DNA of 64,000 bases from an uncultured Clostridia bacterium (GTDB taxonomy: Bacteria > Bacillota > Clostridia > Lachnospirales > Anaerotignaceae), in assembly GCA_944384265.1 (NCBI GenBank), contig CALWSR010000007.1, forward strand, positions 1-64,000, in the 5' to 3' direction. Positions within the stretch are counted from its first letter, which is position 1; each line of letters begins with the position of its first letter. Below the pieces are notes generated by a model. It ran no database searches, had not been told where the DNA came from, and saw nothing but the letters and a program-made list of their open reading frames with translations. This document shows, in pieces, positions 9,539 to 20,107 of this stretch. The translations under genes were made by a program, and so were the position numbers.

Positions 9539-9718
9539 TTAAATTTCTTCCACTTTTACAAGATGGCTCACCTGTTTAATCATGCCACGGATTGCCACAT
9601 TATCTTGTTGGATTTTGCTGCTGTTAAGCTTTTTTAAGCCCAAAGCCTGCACTGTTTTTTTATGCTTTGGAATTGCTCCGATTGTTGATTTCACTAATGT
9701 GATTTTAATTTCCGCCAC
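9539..9718 (-). CDS. rpmD: 50S ribosomal protein L30, GTG start
   Basis: A 59-residue protein beginning (M)[13 protein letters not shown] and containing the L30 signature [15 protein letters not shown], ending SHLVKVEEI. The start is GTG at 9716-9718, with AGGAGG 8 nt upstream. It lies between rpsE and rplO, exactly where spc operons carry rpmD. Confidence 0.96.
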   Translation of the reverse strand: MAEIKITLVKSTIGAIPKHKKTVQALGLKKLNSSKIQQDNVAIRGMIKQVSHLVKVEEI

Positions 9719-9731
9719 CGTTCATTCCTCC

Positions 9732-10235
9732 TTAGCTCAAGAGTTCTTCCACTGTTACGCCACGCAGCTTTGCAACAGCTTCTGGTGTTGTGACTCTGGA
9801 TAATCCTTCTATTGTTGCGCTTACAACATTGCGCTTGTTGTTAGAGCCCAATGATTTTGTTCTGATGTTGCGGATACCCGCCAATTCCAATACCGCACGG
9901 GCAGGACCGCCTGCAATGATACCAGTACCTTCTGCAGCTGGCATAAGCAATACACTTGCACTGCCATATTTTCCTGTTGTTCCGTGATGAATACTGTCTA
10001 CTTCATTTCTTTCCACTTTAATGATGTTTTTCATGGCATCTTCTTTGCCCTTGCGTATGGCGTCCGGAATTTCTGCTGCCTTGCCCAGTCCACAGCCAAC
10101 GTGTCCGTTGCCGTCGCCAACTACAACCAATGCAGCAAATCTAAAAGTACGTCCGCCTTTTACAACCTTTGTAACACGGTTGATTGTCACGACTTTATCT
10201 TGAAGATCTAAAGTACTTGGGTCGATTCTTTTCAA
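9732..10235 (-). CDS. rpsE: 30S ribosomal protein S5
   Basis: S5 supports decoding accuracy at the mRNA entry of the 30S subunit. It is 167 residues: an N-terminal double-stranded RNA-binding fold ([33 protein letters not shown]) and a C-terminal domain with [18 protein letters not shown]. It is positioned between rplR and rpmD. Confidence 0.98.
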   Translation of the reverse strand: MKRIDPSTLDLQDKVVTINRVTKVVKGGRTFRFAALVVVGDGNGHVGCGLGKAAEIPDAIRKGKEDAMKNIIKVERNEVDSIHHGTTGKYGSASVLLMPAAEGTGIIAGGPARAVLELAGIRNIRTKSLGSNNKRNVVSATIEGLSRVTTPEAVAKLRGVTVEELLS

Positions 10236-10255
10236 TTTCTCTTCCTCCTTGCCTT

Positions 10256-10624
10256 TTAGAATTGTAATCCGGCTTCTCTTGCAGCGTCAGCCAGTGCTTG
10301 AATTTTACCATGGTATACAAATCCGCCTCTGTCAAATACAACTTCCTTGATACCCTTGTCTAATGCTTTTTTTGCAATGGCTTCGCCTACAACCTTTGCA
10401 GCCTCTACTGTGGATGTAAACTTCACCTTGCTTGCAATGTCAGCCTCCATTGTGGATGCTGCACACAGTGTATGCTGTGCCACATCGTCAATGATTTGTG
10501 CATAAATATGTTTATTTGAACGAAATACAGCCAGTCTTGGTTGTTGTGCAGTGCCGCTTACCTTGTTACGAATTCTTTTATGACGTTTGATGCGGGCAGC
10601 CGCACGGGATGGCTTATTAATCAT
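10256..10624 (-). CDS. rplR: 50S ribosomal protein L18
   Basis: L18 binds 5S rRNA in the central protuberance. I start at [19 protein letters not shown], 122 residues, with AAGGAG upstream. A longer in-frame start would add about 90 residues unrelated to L18. The signature [18 protein letters not shown] and the C-terminal [19 protein letters not shown] are present. A 139-nt AT-rich gap separates it from rplF. Confidence 0.96.
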   Translation of the reverse strand: MINKPSRAAARIKRHKRIRNKVSGTAQQPRLAVFRSNKHIYAQIIDDVAQHTLCAASTMEADIASKVKFTSTVEAAKVVGEAIAKKALDKGIKEVVFDRGGFVYHGKIQALADAAREAGLQF

Positions 10625-10763
10625 GGAATTCACTCCTTCTTTACTACCCTTCAAAGCAAAAAAACAATTTTTTATTTTTATAAAAAGTATTTTCAAAAAA
10701 CATTGCTTTTTTACTTTGTCAGCTTCTAAATTAGTCACTTTCCGATATAAACAATCTCTAAAA
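10625..10763 (-). other. 139-nt AT-rich gap between rplF and rplR
   Basis: The gap is long for this operon. On the minus strand an AAAGCAA / TTGCTTT inverted repeat encloses A- and T-runs, which may fold weakly in RNA. No gene is visible. Confidence 0.35.
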
Positions 10764-11306
10764 TTATTTCTTACCGGTCTTACCAACTTTTCTTCTGATA
10801 TGCTCATCGGCATATTTGATACCTTTTCCTTTGTATGGCTCTGGAGGACGTTTTGTTCTGATTTCAGCTGCAAATTGTCCAACCTTTTCTTTGTCAATTC
10901 CTTTTACAGTGATTTTGTTTTGTCCCTCCAGCACTGTTTCAATGCCCTCTGGGTCCTCCATTTCCACTGGATGAGAATAACCCAGTGTCAATGTCAATTT
11001 CTTTCCGGATTTTGCCGCTCTGTAACCAACACCATTGATTTCAAGCACTTTTTCATAGCCTTGTGTCACACCCACAACCATGTTAAATATCAATGTTCTT
11101 GTCAAACCATGCAATGATCTGTGTCTTTTTAAATCACTTGGTCTTGTCACTGTAATTTGTCCGTTTTCTATTGCGATGTTCATGTCATCAGCTAATTTAC
11201 GCTCTAAAGTTCCTTTAGGGCCTTTCACTGTAATGTGGTTCCCTTCACCAATCTTCACTTCCACACCTGCTGGAATTTCGATAGGCAGTTTACCGATACG
11301 TGACAT
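10764..11306 (-). CDS. rplF: 50S ribosomal protein L6
   Basis: L6 lies near the sarcin-ricin loop and the factor-binding site. It is 180 residues of two similar folds. The start [17 protein letters not shown] has AGGAGG 8 nt upstream, while a GTG three codons earlier overlaps that site. The C-terminal signature [19 protein letters not shown] is intact. Confidence 0.97.
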   Translation of the reverse strand: MSRIGKLPIEIPAGVEVKIGEGNHITVKGPKGTLERKLADDMNIAIENGQITVTRPSDLKRHRSLHGLTRTLIFNMVVGVTQGYEKVLEINGVGYRAAKSGKKLTLTLGYSHPVEMEDPEGIETVLEGQNKITVKGIDKEKVGQFAAEIRTKRPPEPYKGKGIKYADEHIRRKVGKTGKK

Positions 11307-11332
11307 GGTCTGCACCTCCTATTTTTTTCTCA

Positions 11333-11734
11333 TTACCAGATATAAGCAATTACTTCGCCGCCAACGCCTGCGTTTCTTGCCTGTTTATCTGTCATCAATC
11401 CCTTACTTGTTGAAATAATGGCTGTGCCAAGTCCGCCTAGCACTCTTGGCAGCTCTTCTTTTCCGGCAAATACACGAAGACCTGGCTTTGAAATTCTTTT
11501 CAGTCCTGTGATTACCTTTTCGTTTTTATCCTTGCCATATTTTAATGTGATGCGCAGTGTTGCTTTCACACCGTCTTCAATCACTTCATATCCTTTGATA
11601 TATCCTTCTGCTGTCAATATGTCTGCAATGGATTTTTTCATCTTTGATGAAGGTACATCCACTGTGTCATGTTTTGCTGTGTTACCATTTCTGATTCTTG
11701 TAAGCATATCTGCGATTGGGTCGCTCATTGACAT
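11333..11734 (-). CDS. rpsH: 30S ribosomal protein S8
   Basis: S8 binds 16S rRNA helix 21 and in some bacteria represses the spc operon. It is 133 residues with N-terminal [14 protein letters not shown] and C-terminal [20 protein letters not shown]. It is preceded by rpsZ (20-nt gap) and followed by rplF. Confidence 0.98.
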   Translation of the reverse strand: MSMSDPIADMLTRIRNGNTAKHDTVDVPSSKMKKSIADILTAEGYIKGYEVIEDGVKATLRITLKYGKDKNEKVITGLKRISKPGLRVFAGKEELPRVLGGLGTAIISTSKGLMTDKQARNAGVGGEVIAYIW

Positions 11735-11754
11735 ATGAAAATCCTCCTTTCCGT

Positions 11755-11940
11755 TTACCAGCTTGCTTTTTTCACGCCTGGAATTTGTCCTTTATATGCT
11801 AATTCACGGAAGCAAATACGGCAAATTCCAAATTTTTTCAGCACAGCATGGGGTCTGCCGCAAACTCTGCAACGTGTATAAGCTCTTGTAGAAAACTTAG
11901 GTTTTCTCTGCTGCTTTACAACCATTGATTTTTTAGCCAT
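11755..11940 (-). CDS. rpsZ: 30S ribosomal protein S14, zinc type Z
   Basis: The short 61-residue S14 has the zinc ribbon C24-x2-C27 and C40-x2-C43 (CRVCGR, CRICFR). It lies between rplE and rpsH, the usual place for the zinc-binding paralogue. It assembles into the 30S head. Confidence 0.97.
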   Translation of the reverse strand: MAKKSMVVKQQRKPKFSTRAYTRCRVCGRPHAVLKKFGICRICFRELAYKGQIPGVKKASW

Positions 11941-11955
11941 TTTTGTCCCTCCCTA

Positions 11956-12495
11956 TTATCTTGCGAATGGCATTCCGAATAATCTTAACAATTCTCTTGC
12001 TTCTTCGTCTGTTTTGGCAGTTGTCACAAATATAATATCCATACCTCTGATTTTGTCCACTTTATCATATTCGATTTCAGGGAAGATTAATTGTTCTTTG
12101 ATACCCATTGTATAGTTTCCTCTTCCGTCAAAAGAATTTGCCTTTACACCACGGAAGTCACGCACACGAGGCAATGCAATATTAATGAGTCTGTCTGCAA
12201 AGTCATACATTCTGTTGCCTCTCAGTGTCACCTTGCAGCCGATTGGCATCCCTTCACGCAGCTTAAATGCAGCAACAGATTTTTTCGCTTTTGTAATAAT
12301 TGGTTTCTGACCTGAAATAATGGTCAAATCCTTTACAGCACCGTCCAATATTTTTGCATTGTCCTTTGCCTCGCCAACACCCATGTTGATGATGATTTTT
12401 TCAATTTTTGGCACTGCCAATTTATTTTTATAAGAAAATTTCTTAGTCATTTCTGGAATTATTTCATTGTTATAAAACTCTCTTAATCTACTCAT
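11956..12495 (-). CDS. rplE: 50S ribosomal protein L5
   Basis: L5 bridges 5S rRNA and the P-site tRNA in the central protuberance. It is 179 residues with [15 protein letters not shown] near residue 30 and the C-terminal segment [20 protein letters not shown]. It lies 20 nt downstream of rplX. Confidence 0.98.
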   Translation of the reverse strand: MSRLREFYNNEIIPEMTKKFSYKNKLAVPKIEKIIINMGVGEAKDNAKILDGAVKDLTIISGQKPIITKAKKSVAAFKLREGMPIGCKVTLRGNRMYDFADRLINIALPRVRDFRGVKANSFDGRGNYTMGIKEQLIFPEIEYDKVDKIRGMDIIFVTTAKTDEEARELLRLFGMPFAR

Positions 12496-12515
12496 TGTTT
12501 ACCTCCTTTCACAGC

Positions 12516-12827
12516 TTAGTCAATTACCTCGCCTGTTTTTTTGGCAATTCTTACCTTTTTGCCGTCTTTGATTTGATAGCCGATTTTTGTTGCTTTTCCA
12601 TTATGCACATACATTACATTGGATACATGAATGTAATTTTCTTTTTTGATGATGCCCCCCTGCTGGTTCACTGGGTTTGGCTTCATGTGCTTTGAAACCA
12701 GGTTTACACCTTCTACAAGCACTCTGTTCTTTTTCAAATCCACTTTCAGTATCTTGCCTTCTTTTCCTTTATCTTTTCCGGCGATGACTACTACCTTATC
12801 ACCGCTTTTCAATTTCATGCCAGCCAC
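12516..12827 (-). CDS. rplX: 50S ribosomal protein L24, GTG start
   Basis: L24 is an early 50S assembly protein near the exit tunnel. It has the KOW motif in [20 protein letters not shown] place the start at GTG 12825-12827 (103 residues), 8 nt after AGGAGG. An earlier GTG at 12834 abuts that site, and the next ATG is three codons further in. The exact start is the only doubt. Confidence 0.93.
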   Translation of the reverse strand: MAGMKLKSGDKVVVIAGKDKGKEGKILKVDLKKNRVLVEGVNLVSKHMKPNPVNQQGGIIKKENYIHVSNVMYVHNGKATKIGYQIKDGKKVRIAKKTGEVID

Positions 12828-12842
12828 CCGATACACCTCCTA

Positions 12843-13211
12843 TTATAATACTTCCGGTGCCAGAGATAAAATTTTCATAAACTGTTTTTCTCTCAGCTCT
12901 CTTGCCACAGGTCCAAAAATACGAGTTCCTCTTGGGTTTTTGTCATCTCTGATGATAACGGCTGCGTTTTCATCAAATCGAATGTAGCTGCCGTCTGGTC
13001 TGCCCACAGCGTTTACTGTTCTTACCACAACTGCCTTCACGACATCCCCTTTTTTCACAACACCTCCGGGTGTTGCATCTTTAACAGAAGCAACGATGAC
13101 ATCGCCAACACCTGCATATCTTCTTGTAGAACCTCCAAGCACTCTGATACAGAGAAGTTCTTTCGCACCTGAATTGTCTGCTACTTTTAATCTGGTTTCT
13201 TGCTGAACCAT
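12843..13211 (-). CDS. rplN: 50S ribosomal protein L14
   Basis: L14 is at the subunit interface and binds 23S rRNA. It is 122 residues from [20 protein letters not shown] longer frame starting 21 codons earlier runs into rpsQ and has no homologous content. The C-terminal [20 protein letters not shown] is typical. Confidence 0.97.
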   Translation of the reverse strand: MVQQETRLKVADNSGAKELLCIRVLGGSTRRYAGVGDVIVASVKDATPGGVVKKGDVVKAVVVRTVNAVGRPDGSYIRFDENAAVIIRDDKNPRGTRIFGPVARELREKQFMKILSLAPEVL

Positions 13212-13237
13212 ATAAATGCCTCCTCTCGTAACAGATA

Positions 13238-13495
13238 TTATTTTGCTTTTTCCATAATCTGAACCAGTCTCCATCTTTTATCCTTGGATAAAGGTCTTGT
13301 TTCCATCACTTTTACACGGTCGCCAATGCCGCATTCATTGTTTTCATCATGGGCCTTCAGCTTGTAAGTTCTGTTTACAATCTTACCATATAAAGGATGT
13401 TTTACTTTATCTTCTACTGCCACAACAATGGTTTTGTCCATTTTGTCGCTGATTACTCTGCCCACTCTTGTTTTACGAAGATTTCTTTCTTCCAC
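13238..13495 (-). CDS. rpsQ: 30S ribosomal protein S17
   Basis: S17 is a primary 16S rRNA binder with an OB fold. It is 85 residues, with [20 protein letters not shown] at the N-terminus and [19 protein letters not shown] in the centre. It lies between rpmC and rplN. Confidence 0.98.
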   Translation of the reverse strand: MEERNLRKTRVGRVISDKMDKTIVVAVEDKVKHPLYGKIVNRTYKLKAHDENNECGIGDRVKVMETRPLSKDKRWRLVQIMEKAK

Positions 13496-13532
13496 GAGGT
13501 GTGCCTCCTTTCCTTTGACATTCGCTTTTTAT

Positions 13533-13739
13533 TCAGCCTTGTTTTTGTTTCTGAGTAATAATTGTCTGAATTCTTGCTATATTTCTGCGAACTTCCTTAA
13601 TTCTTGCAGTATTGTCCAACTGGTTTGTTGCGTTTTGGAATCTCAGGTTAAACAATTCTTTTTTTGCAGAAACAAGGTCGTTTTTCAATTCATCTGCTGT
13701 TTTTCCAACTAATTCATTAACGTAGCCTTTTGTTTTCAC
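13533..13739 (-). CDS. rpmC: 50S ribosomal protein L29, GTG start
   Basis: L29 is at the polypeptide exit and helps form the chaperone docking site. It is 68 residues, two helices, with the signature [19 protein letters not shown]. The start GTG overlaps the rplP stop by 4 nt (GTGA), implying translational coupling. Confidence 0.96.
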   Translation of the reverse strand: MKTKGYVNELVGKTADELKNDLVSAKKELFNLRFQNATNQLDNTARIKEVRRNIARIQTIITQKQKQG

Positions 13740-14176
13740 TGCTGATCACCTTCCATTTCCGCCTGTTGCTCTGCACGAGAAACAATTTTACATTTGATTG
13801 GCAGCTTATGAATGGCAAGTCTTAATGCTTCTCTTGCTGTTTCTTCCGCAACACCACCGATTTCAAACATAATTCTGCCTGGTTTTACAACTGCAACCCA
13901 GTATTCCGGTGAACCCTTACCAGAACCCATACGGGTTTCAGCAGGCTTTGCTGTGATTGGTTTGTCCGGAAAAATTTTAATCCATACATTACCACCACGT
14001 TTGATATATCTTGTCATAGCGATACGGGCTGCTTCAATCTGGTTTGATGTAATCCAGCTTGGCTCGCAAGCCTGAATGCCAAATTCACCATAAGTGATTT
14101 TGTTTCCTCTCATCGCTTTTCCTTTTAAACGCCCTCTCATTTGTTTACGTCTTTTTACTCTTTTAGGCATTAACAT
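13736..14176 (-). CDS. rplP: 50S ribosomal protein L16
   Basis: L16 contacts A-site tRNA and shapes the peptidyl transferase region. It is 146 residues with [18 protein letters not shown] and the signature [19 protein letters not shown]. It starts 2 nt after rpsC and its stop overlaps rpmC. Confidence 0.98.
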   Translation of the reverse strand: MLMPKRVKRRKQMRGRLKGKAMRGNKITYGEFGIQACEPSWITSNQIEAARIAMTRYIKRGGNVWIKIFPDKPITAKPAETRMGSGKGSPEYWVAVVKPGRIMFEIGGVAEETAREALRLAIHKLPIKCKIVSRAEQQAEMEGDQQ

Positions 14177-14178
14177 AA

Positions 14179-14838
14179 TTATTTAGCGCCTCCTTCCTTT
14201 TTTGCTGCTTTTACAGGAAGTACCTCTCCTTTATAAATCCAAACCTTTACGCCCAGTTTGCCGTATGTTGTGTCTGCTTCTGCAAAACCATAATCAATGT
14301 CTGCACGCAATGTCTGAAGTGGAATAGTACCTTCATGGTAGCTTTCGCCACGTGCCATGTCTGCACCGCCCAAACGGCCGGAAACAGCAGTTTTAATTCC
14401 CTTTGCACCAAATTTCATTGTTCTGCCCATTGCCTGTTTCATTGCACGACGGAATGTCACACGGTTTTCCAGCTGCAATGCAATGTTTTCTGCCACAAGC
14501 TGTGCGTCCAATTCCGGTCTTTTGATTTCTTCAATGTTGATTGCCACTTTATGCTTTGTCAGCTTTTGAATCTGGTTTTTCAGCTCTTCAATGGCCTGGC
14601 CATTTCTGCCGATGACAATACCTGGCTTTGCTGTGTGAACAGTGATTTTCACTCTTTCTGCTGTTCTTTCAATGGCAATTTTGGAAATTCCTGAGGAATA
14701 TAATTTCTTTTTGATAAACTTTCTGATTTTAACATCTTCTACTAAGTAGTTTGCAAACTCTTTTTCAGCATACCACTTTGTATCCCAGTCCTTGATAATT
14801 CCGACTCTTAATCCATGTGGATTTACTTTCTGTCCCAT
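14179..14838 (-). CDS. rpsC: 30S ribosomal protein S3
   Basis: S3 lines the mRNA entry channel and has helicase-related function. It is 219 residues with a KH domain ([19 protein letters not shown] near 70) and the C-terminal signature [20 protein letters not shown]. It follows rplV by 11 nt. Confidence 0.98.
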   Translation of the reverse strand: MGQKVNPHGLRVGIIKDWDTKWYAEKEFANYLVEDVKIRKFIKKKLYSSGISKIAIERTAERVKITVHTAKPGIVIGRNGQAIEELKNQIQKLTKHKVAINIEEIKRPELDAQLVAENIALQLENRVTFRRAMKQAMGRTMKFGAKGIKTAVSGRLGGADMARGESYHEGTIPLQTLRADIDYGFAEADTTYGKLGVKVWIYKGEVLPVKAAKKEGGAK

Positions 14839-14849
14839 TGTTTACCTCC

Positions 14850-15239
14850 TTATCTCTCATTGAGGATTATGGATATATGACTTGATCTTTTCAGTATTCT
14901 ATATGCTCTGCCCTGTGCTCTTGGACGAATTCTCTTCATTGTTGGTCCTTGGTCTGCACTCACTTCTTCTACATATAATTTGCTGATATCCATACCCAAA
15001 TTATTTTCTGCATTGGCCACTGCTGATTTTAATACCTTTGCAATAATTTCTGCCGCATATCTTGGAGAGTAGTTTAACAAAGCCGCTGCTGTGGCAACAT
15101 CCTTGCCTTTAATCTGGTCTAAAACAATTTTTGCTTTTGTAGCTGGAATGCCAACATACTTAGCCGATGCGTGTGGTCTTTTCTCTCTGTTTTCCATATT
15201 TCTCTGTTTTTTGATTTGGCTTCTATGTCCCTTTGCCAT
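14850..15239 (-). CDS. rplV: 50S ribosomal protein L22
   Basis: L22 reaches into the exit tunnel with its hairpin. It is 129 residues: N-terminal ASAKYVGIPATKAKIVLDQI and the hairpin signature MKRIRPRAQGRAYRILKRSS. It has a slightly long basic N-terminus (MAKGHRSQIKKQRNMENREK). Confidence 0.98.
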   Translation of the reverse strand: MAKGHRSQIKKQRNMENREKRPHASAKYVGIPATKAKIVLDQIKGKDVATAAALLNYSPRYAAEIIAKVLKSAVANAENNLGMDISKLYVEEVSADQGPTMKRIRPRAQGRAYRILKRSSHISIILNER

Positions 15240-15268
15240 GACGAAACCTCCTTTCGGTATTTATATGC

Positions 15269-15553
15269 TTAACGAACTCTTGATTTCTTTTCTGCGTCTT
15301 TTCCGTGACCTCTGTATGTTCTTGTCAGTGCAAACTCACCCAGCTTGTGACCAACCATATCTTCTGTAATATATACAGGCACATGCTTTCTGCCATCATG
15401 CACTGCGATTGTATGACCGATCATGTCCGGAAAAATTGTGGAACGACGAGACCATGTTTTAATGACGCTTTTTTCGCCGGATGCATTCATTGCATCAATT
15501 TTTTTCAAAAGATGTTCATCAGCAAATGGTCCCTTTTTCAGTGATCTGCTCAT
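15269..15553 (-). CDS. rpsS: 30S ribosomal protein S19
   Basis: S19 partners S13 in the 30S head. It is 94 residues from [15 protein letters not shown] with [20 protein letters not shown] and [15 protein letters not shown]. It lies between rplB and rplV. Confidence 0.98.
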   Translation of the reverse strand: MSRSLKKGPFADEHLLKKIDAMNASGEKSVIKTWSRRSTIFPDMIGHTIAVHDGRKHVPVYITEDMVGHKLGEFALTRTYRGHGKDAEKKSRVR

Positions 15554-15601
15554 ATTTTAATCCTCCTTATGCCATATTAAGCACACATTTGTGCCAAGCT
15601 A

Positions 15602-16432
15602 TCAGCCGTTTCTACGACGAACAATGTATTTATTGGAAGCTTTGTGTTTTTTGCGTGTTTTGTATCCCATTGCTGGTTTGCCCCAAGGTGTCATTGGTGA
15701 TGGACGCCCAATTGGCGCTCTACCTTCACCACCGCCGTGAGGGTGGTCGTTAGGGTTCATAACAGAACCTCTTACCGTAGGTCTGATACCCATGTGACGT
15801 TTTCTTCCTGCCTTACCAATGTGAACCAATTCATGGTCAATGTTTCCAACCTGTCCAATGGTCGCTCTGCAATCAATAGGGAGCATTCTCATTTCGCCGG
15901 AAGGCAGCTTTACAGTTGCATATTTTCCTTCCTTTGCCATCAGCTGTGCCACATTTCCTGCCGAACGAACAAGCTGTCCGCCTTTTCCCGGTTTCATTTC
16001 AATGTTATGAATGTTTGCACCAACAGGAATGGCTCTCATAGGGAGTGTGTTTCCCACTCTAACCTCTGCCTCCGGTCCGTTCATAACAGTATCTCCTACC
16101 TTCAAGCCAACAGGAGCCAAAATGTAGGATTTTACACCGTCAGCATACACAATCAATGCAATGTTTGCTGTTCTGTTTGGGTCGTATTCAATGCCTGCTA
16201 CCTTTGCGGGAATGTTGTCTTTGTTTCTTTTAAAATCAATGATTCTATATTTTAATTTTGCACCGCCGCCTTTGTGACGTACCGTAATTTTACCCTGATT
16301 ATTTCTGCCTGAATTCTTTTTAATATGCACAACCAAAGATTTTTCAGGAGTTGATTTTGTGATTTCATCAAATGCAGACACTGTCATGTGTCTTCTGGAT
16401 GGTGTATATGGTTTATATCTTTTAATAGCCAC
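15602..16432 (-). CDS. rplB: 50S ribosomal protein L2
   Basis: L2 is needed for subunit association and peptidyl transferase activity. It is 276 residues with an N-terminal OB fold, an SH3-like domain and the C-terminal signature [20 protein letters not shown], which includes the conserved histidine. It follows rplW after 79 nt. Confidence 0.98.
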   Translation of the reverse strand: MAIKRYKPYTPSRRHMTVSAFDEITKSTPEKSLVVHIKKNSGRNNQGKITVRHKGGGAKLKYRIIDFKRNKDNIPAKVAGIEYDPNRTANIALIVYADGVKSYILAPVGLKVGDTVMNGPEAEVRVGNTLPMRAIPVGANIHNIEMKPGKGGQLVRSAGNVAQLMAKEGKYATVKLPSGEMRMLPIDCRATIGQVGNIDHELVHIGKAGRKRHMGIRPTVRGSVMNPNDHPHGGGEGRAPIGRPSPMTPWGKPAMGYKTRKKHKASNKYIVRRRNG

Positions 16433-16511
16433 CTGATTCCACTCCTTTCAGTACCTTATCTATCTTCATTACACGTTTCCGTGTGTGTCATTTTTCAAAA
16501 AAATTTTTTCA

Positions 16512-16811
16512 TTACATTCCTTGGAAAATTTCAATATCTTTGCTTTCCGCAGTCAGTTTTACAATTGCTTTTTTTCTTTTTGCTGTTTTTCCCCAAATCA
16601 TGCCTCTTCTTTTGGGCTTGCCTTTGTAATTCATTGTGTTGACAGAAGCAACCTTTGCACCGTCAAACATTTTTTCTACTGCTTCTTTAATCTGTATTTT
16701 TGTTGCATCTGGGTGTACCAAAAAAGTATACTTCTTTTCGTCCATGATAGACATACTTTGTTCTGTGATGACCGGTTTTTGAATAATGTCATAATATTTT
16801 AAATCTGCCAT
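16512..16811 (-). CDS. rplW: 50S ribosomal protein L23
   Basis: L23 is the trigger factor and SRP docking protein at the tunnel exit. It is 99 residues with [20 protein letters not shown] and the basic loop [18 protein letters not shown]. Its ATG overlaps the rplD stop by one base (TAATG). Confidence 0.97.
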   Translation of the reverse strand: MADLKYYDIIQKPVITEQSMSIMDEKKYTFLVHPDATKIQIKEAVEKMFDGAKVASVNTMNYKGKPKRRGMIWGKTAKRKKAIVKLTAESKDIEIFQGM

Positions 16812-17431
16812 TATGCGTACACCTCCTCAATTTTTGCTACTGCTTCCTTTGTCACAACCAATGTGTTGTATTTCAAAATGTCATATACATTGATTGTATT
16901 GACAGAAGCTGTTTTGACATCAGGAATGTTTCTTGCAGAAAGTATTACATTTTTGTTGGAGCCGTCCATTACAAACAATGCCTTGCCGCAGTTAATGTTT
17001 GCAATCACCTTTGCCATTTCCTTTGTTTTGATTTCAGGCAGTGTCAGCTCATCCAGCACAATGATTTTGTTTTCAGCCACCTTTGTAGAAAGCGCAGACT
17101 GCAAAGCCAGTTTTTTCACCTTTTTGTTCAGTTTAAAAGAATAATCTCTTGGCTTTGGAGCAAATACAACACCGCCGCCCTTCCATTGTGGGGAACGTAT
17201 AGAGCCCTGTCTTGCTCTGCCTGTGCCTTTTTGTCTCCAAGGCTTTCTACCGCCGCCTCTTACTTCTGCACGTGTTTTTGCACTTTGTGTGCCCTGTCTT
17301 TGGTTTGCCAAATATTGTAACACTGCTAAATGCATAACGTGTTCATTTGCTTCTATTGCGAAAATAGCATCGTTAAGCTCAATATCGCCAACCTTTTCGC
17401 CATTGATATTTATTACTGCAACATTTGCCAT
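16811..17431 (-). CDS. rplD: 50S ribosomal protein L4
   Basis: L4 lines the exit tunnel; in Proteobacteria it also represses the S10 operon. It is 206 residues with the tunnel loop signature [19 protein letters not shown] near 65-85. Whether L4 controls the leader upstream of rpsJ here is unknown. Confidence 0.98.
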   Translation of the reverse strand: MANVAVININGEKVGDIELNDAIFAIEANEHVMHLAVLQYLANQRQGTQSAKTRAEVRGGGRKPWRQKGTGRARQGSIRSPQWKGGGVVFAPKPRDYSFKLNKKVKKLALQSALSTKVAENKIIVLDELTLPEIKTKEMAKVIANINCGKALFVMDGSNKNVILSARNIPDVKTASVNTINVYDILKYNTLVVTKEAVAKIEEVYA

Positions 17432-17459
17432 GTTATTGTTCCTCCTTTCGTAAAGTAAA

Positions 17460-18095
17460 TTAAGCCTTTACGCTGTCTTTGATTACAAGTACTGCACCCT
17501 TTGGTCCGGGTACTGCACCCTTTACCAAAATAATGTTCTTTTCAGCGTCTGCACGAACCACTTCAATGTTTTGTATTGTTACATTTACATGACCCATGTG
17601 ACCGGGCATTTTTTTGTTTTTCTTTACACGGCCTGGTGTGGTGCCGGAGCTCATAGAACCTACCACTCTGTGAGATTTGGAGCCGTGTCCCATAGGTCCT
17701 CTTTGTGCATTGTAGCGTTTGATGGTGCTTTGGAAGCCTTTACCCTTTGAAACGCCGCTGACATCTACTCTATCGCCTGCTGCAAACACGTCTGCTTTGA
17801 TTTCTGCACCCACTTCATATGCACTGATATCTTCCAGTCTAAATTCCTTTACATATTTTTTCGCTGTTACGCCGGCTTTATCAAAATGACCTTTCATAGG
17901 CTTTGTCACTTGTTTTGCTTTTGCATCTGTGTAACCAACCTGTATTGCTTCATAGCCATCATTTTCCATTGTTTTCTTTTGCACAACAACACAAGGACCT
18001 GCTTCTAAAACCGTGACAGGAATCAATGTGCCGATTTCTGTGAAAATTTGTGTCATTCCCACTTTTTTTGCAATAATTGCTTTTTTCATTTTCAT
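17460..18095 (-). CDS. rplC: 50S ribosomal protein L3
   Basis: L3 is an early 50S assembly protein near the peptidyl transferase centre. It is 211 residues with [13 protein letters not shown] at the N-terminus and [19 protein letters not shown] in the centre. Two ATGs, two codons apart, follow AGGAGG; the first is only 4 nt away, so the second (MKKAII) is also possible. Confidence 0.97.
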   Translation of the reverse strand: MKMKKAIIAKKVGMTQIFTEIGTLIPVTVLEAGPCVVVQKKTMENDGYEAIQVGYTDAKAKQVTKPMKGHFDKAGVTAKKYVKEFRLEDISAYEVGAEIKADVFAAGDRVDVSGVSKGKGFQSTIKRYNAQRGPMGHGSKSHRVVGSMSSGTTPGRVKKNKKMPGHMGHVNVTIQNIEVVRADAEKNIILVKGAVPGPKGAVLVIKDSVKA

Positions 18096-18196
18096 TGCAC
18101 CTCCTAAGTTTCTACAGCGGATTACTTCCTATTATCATATAGAAAGAAATCATTCTAGTTTCATATAAGATTTTTTTCTTATACAAACCACTTGGA

Positions 18197-18511
18197 TTAT
18201 TTCATCACTTTTAATACAATATCAACACCAGCTGGCAAATCCAGTCTGCTCAAAGCATCTGCTGTTTTTGGGCTTGGTGAAATAATGTCAATCAGTCTTT
18301 TATGTGTTCTCATTTCAAACTGTTCTCTAGAATCTTTGTACTTGTGTACCGCTCTTAATATTGTCACTACTTCCTTTTTGGTAGGCAGTGGAATAGGTCC
18401 GCTTACCTGAGCACCTGTTTTCTTTGCAGTCTCAATGATTTGAGCTGCGGACTGGTCGATCAGCTTGTGATCGTACGCTTTCAGACTGATTCTAATTTTT
18501 GGGTTAGCCAT
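18197..18511 (-). CDS. rpsJ: 30S ribosomal protein S10 (NusE)
   Basis: S10 is in the 30S head and, as NusE, pairs with NusB in antitermination; nusB is at 52288-52704. It is 104 residues with [19 protein letters not shown] and [17 protein letters not shown]. It is the first gene of the ribosomal block, followed by about 100 nt before rplC. Confidence 0.98.
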   Translation of the reverse strand: MANPKIRISLKAYDHKLIDQSAAQIIETAKKTGAQVSGPIPLPTKKEVVTILRAVHKYKDSREQFEMRTHKRLIDIISPSPKTADALSRLDLPAGVDIVLKVMK

Positions 18512-18766
18512 AAAAAAAGTCCCCTCCTTTTCGCACTATTGAACTTCAGCACGACAAGTGGTGACTGCACACTCATTTCGGATGTATCTGCAACGTAAGA
18601 CACACATAAAGAATCTTCTTAATAAAAAGAAGAATCCTTTTCCAATATTCAGTACAGTGACCATGTCGCCCGGTTTCTTGAACTGGACATCGCTCCGCAG
18701 AAAAACCAACACACAACTCATTTTGTATGCCGCAACCTTCTGCCTCAACGCTCGTATGTCACAACA
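18512..18766 (-). promoter_or_regulatory. Leader of the S10 operon
   Basis: About 250 nt separate the predicted transcription start from rpsJ. The leader is distinctly richer in G and C than other gaps here. It contains a stem in which TTCTTCTTTTTATTAAGAAG folds on itself (18611-18635), without a good T-tract. Long structured leaders in front of rpsJ are known autoregulatory sites in other bacteria. That this one works that way is inference. Confidence 0.6.
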
Positions 18767-18772
18767 TGGTTT

Positions 18773-18801
18773 AGTATACCTGATAAATGCTGTCATTGCA
18801 A
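18773..18801 (-). promoter_or_regulatory. Promoter of the S10-spc-alpha operon
   Basis: On the minus strand TTGCAA (18796-18801), a 17-nt spacer and TATACT (18773-18778) make a near-consensus sigma-A promoter pointing at rpsJ. An A/T-rich stretch just upstream could serve as an UP element. Confidence 0.85.
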
Positions 18802-19529
18802 GCTTTTTTTTTATTTTGACCCCAAAATATTATAATAATTATTACCATATTTCACAGCATTTATTATACAATTTATACAAATGCATATCTTTTCATCATG
18901 CTTTTGCATAATACTATACTTTCCTTTCTGCACTGTTTTATTCAATTTGTATGAGCTTTATATTTACAAATTCTATCAAAATCATACAAACAAATCATTG
19001 TAATGGTCCATACCTTCCTTTATCAATGGCAATTCCTCCTTAAATATATGGATTCAACCCTTGTGTTATATTAAAGCATTTCTTATCATTGCAATGTTTC
19101 TGGCATTATACCATTTTATCATTCATATGAAAATAGACAGCACTTGGCATTTCTTTTACAAATTTTCTCTGTTTTTCATTTTTTATTATGATATGGTATC
19201 CCTTATTTTTCATATTGTCCTTATAAAATAGATTTTTATAACCCCCTTCATTTTCTTATCTCCCTTTTATTGTTTAGATACAGTTGCCTTCATGGGAAAT
19301 AGAAGGCTGTGAAGCATTCATTTTTCAACCAAAATCGCTCCTCTGCATTTCTCCCTTTTCATAGACTGCAAAAAGGAAAAGTGTTAACAATGCCCTTAGT
19401 CCATTTCTTTTATGTCCATCCTCTTGTTATGTGTTTAAACAGCACCATATCCTTTTTTATATCAATGCCCCCCATTGTTTACAAAACAAATTCTTACATA
19501 TCATTTTGTTTTTATCATTTAAAAAATCG
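18802..19529. other. Intergenic, no gene seen
   Basis: AT-rich DNA upstream of the S10 promoter. Short open frames occur but lack ribosome binding sites and protein-like composition. Nothing structured stands out before the repeat at 19530. Confidence 0.5.
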
Positions 19530-19955
19530 CTTATGGGTAAACCTATAAATTCATCTGACAACTGTTTTTTTGCTGCCTGTTGCCCTTGTTATACCATTCT
19601 AGTATTCATTATTCCTCTAGTTGGTATTCCTTTCATTGATTTGCTATATACTCCTCCATTTTTACTGCTGTATCCATGTAATCACATTGACACCAAAATA
19701 CTTATTTCTATATCTACATATTAGTTTATTAAACTGCTTTTATAACATAATATTGCCCTTTCCTTCTCTTCCATAAAGCTTGATATGCTTATTTTTAAAA
19801 ATATTTCTACTAACAACTGATTTTTCTTTCACTCTATTTTTTATCATCGGCAGACCACCATTTTACTATTGTTAAAAACAGTTTTTACTTCTGTCCCAAT
19901 GCCAAAGGCCTTTTTGAACCATGTGTCTAATATGTATTTTTATTTATACAAAAAA
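19530..19955. repeat. Dispersed intergenic repeat, copy B
   Basis: The first half resembles 830-1075 and the second half resembles 2180-2302, in the same order and orientation. In copy B the two halves are joined by about 20 nt; in the first region they are about 1.1 kb apart with the broken gene between them. Similarity is clear by eye but decayed. No coding potential. Confidence 0.55.
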
Positions 19956-20107
19956 GGGGCTGTTGCAAAACAGTCCTCTTGCAATAACAGTGTACAAAAA
20001 CCGGTTGCTTTTTGAGAAAATTCCACTCAGAAAACAGCCGGTTTTCTATTGTTTTCAAAAATTCTTTGTACAAGCTGCTACTGCAATTTCATTTTGCAAC
20101 GGCTCCC
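19956..20107. mobile_element. Inverted-repeat element, MITE or IS remnant
   Basis: The ends GGGGCTGTTGCAAAA (19956-19970) and, reversed, GGGAGCCGTTGCAAAA (20092-20107) form imperfect terminal inverted repeats. The similarity continues inward through GTACAAA, and an inner AAACCGG / CCGGTTTT pair follows, so nearly the whole 152 bp can fold on itself. The GGGGCTGTTGCAAAA-type end is common on clostridial insertion sequences. There is no transposase, so it is a small non-autonomous element or internally deleted copy. It sits at the A-run end of repeat copy B. Confidence 0.65.
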
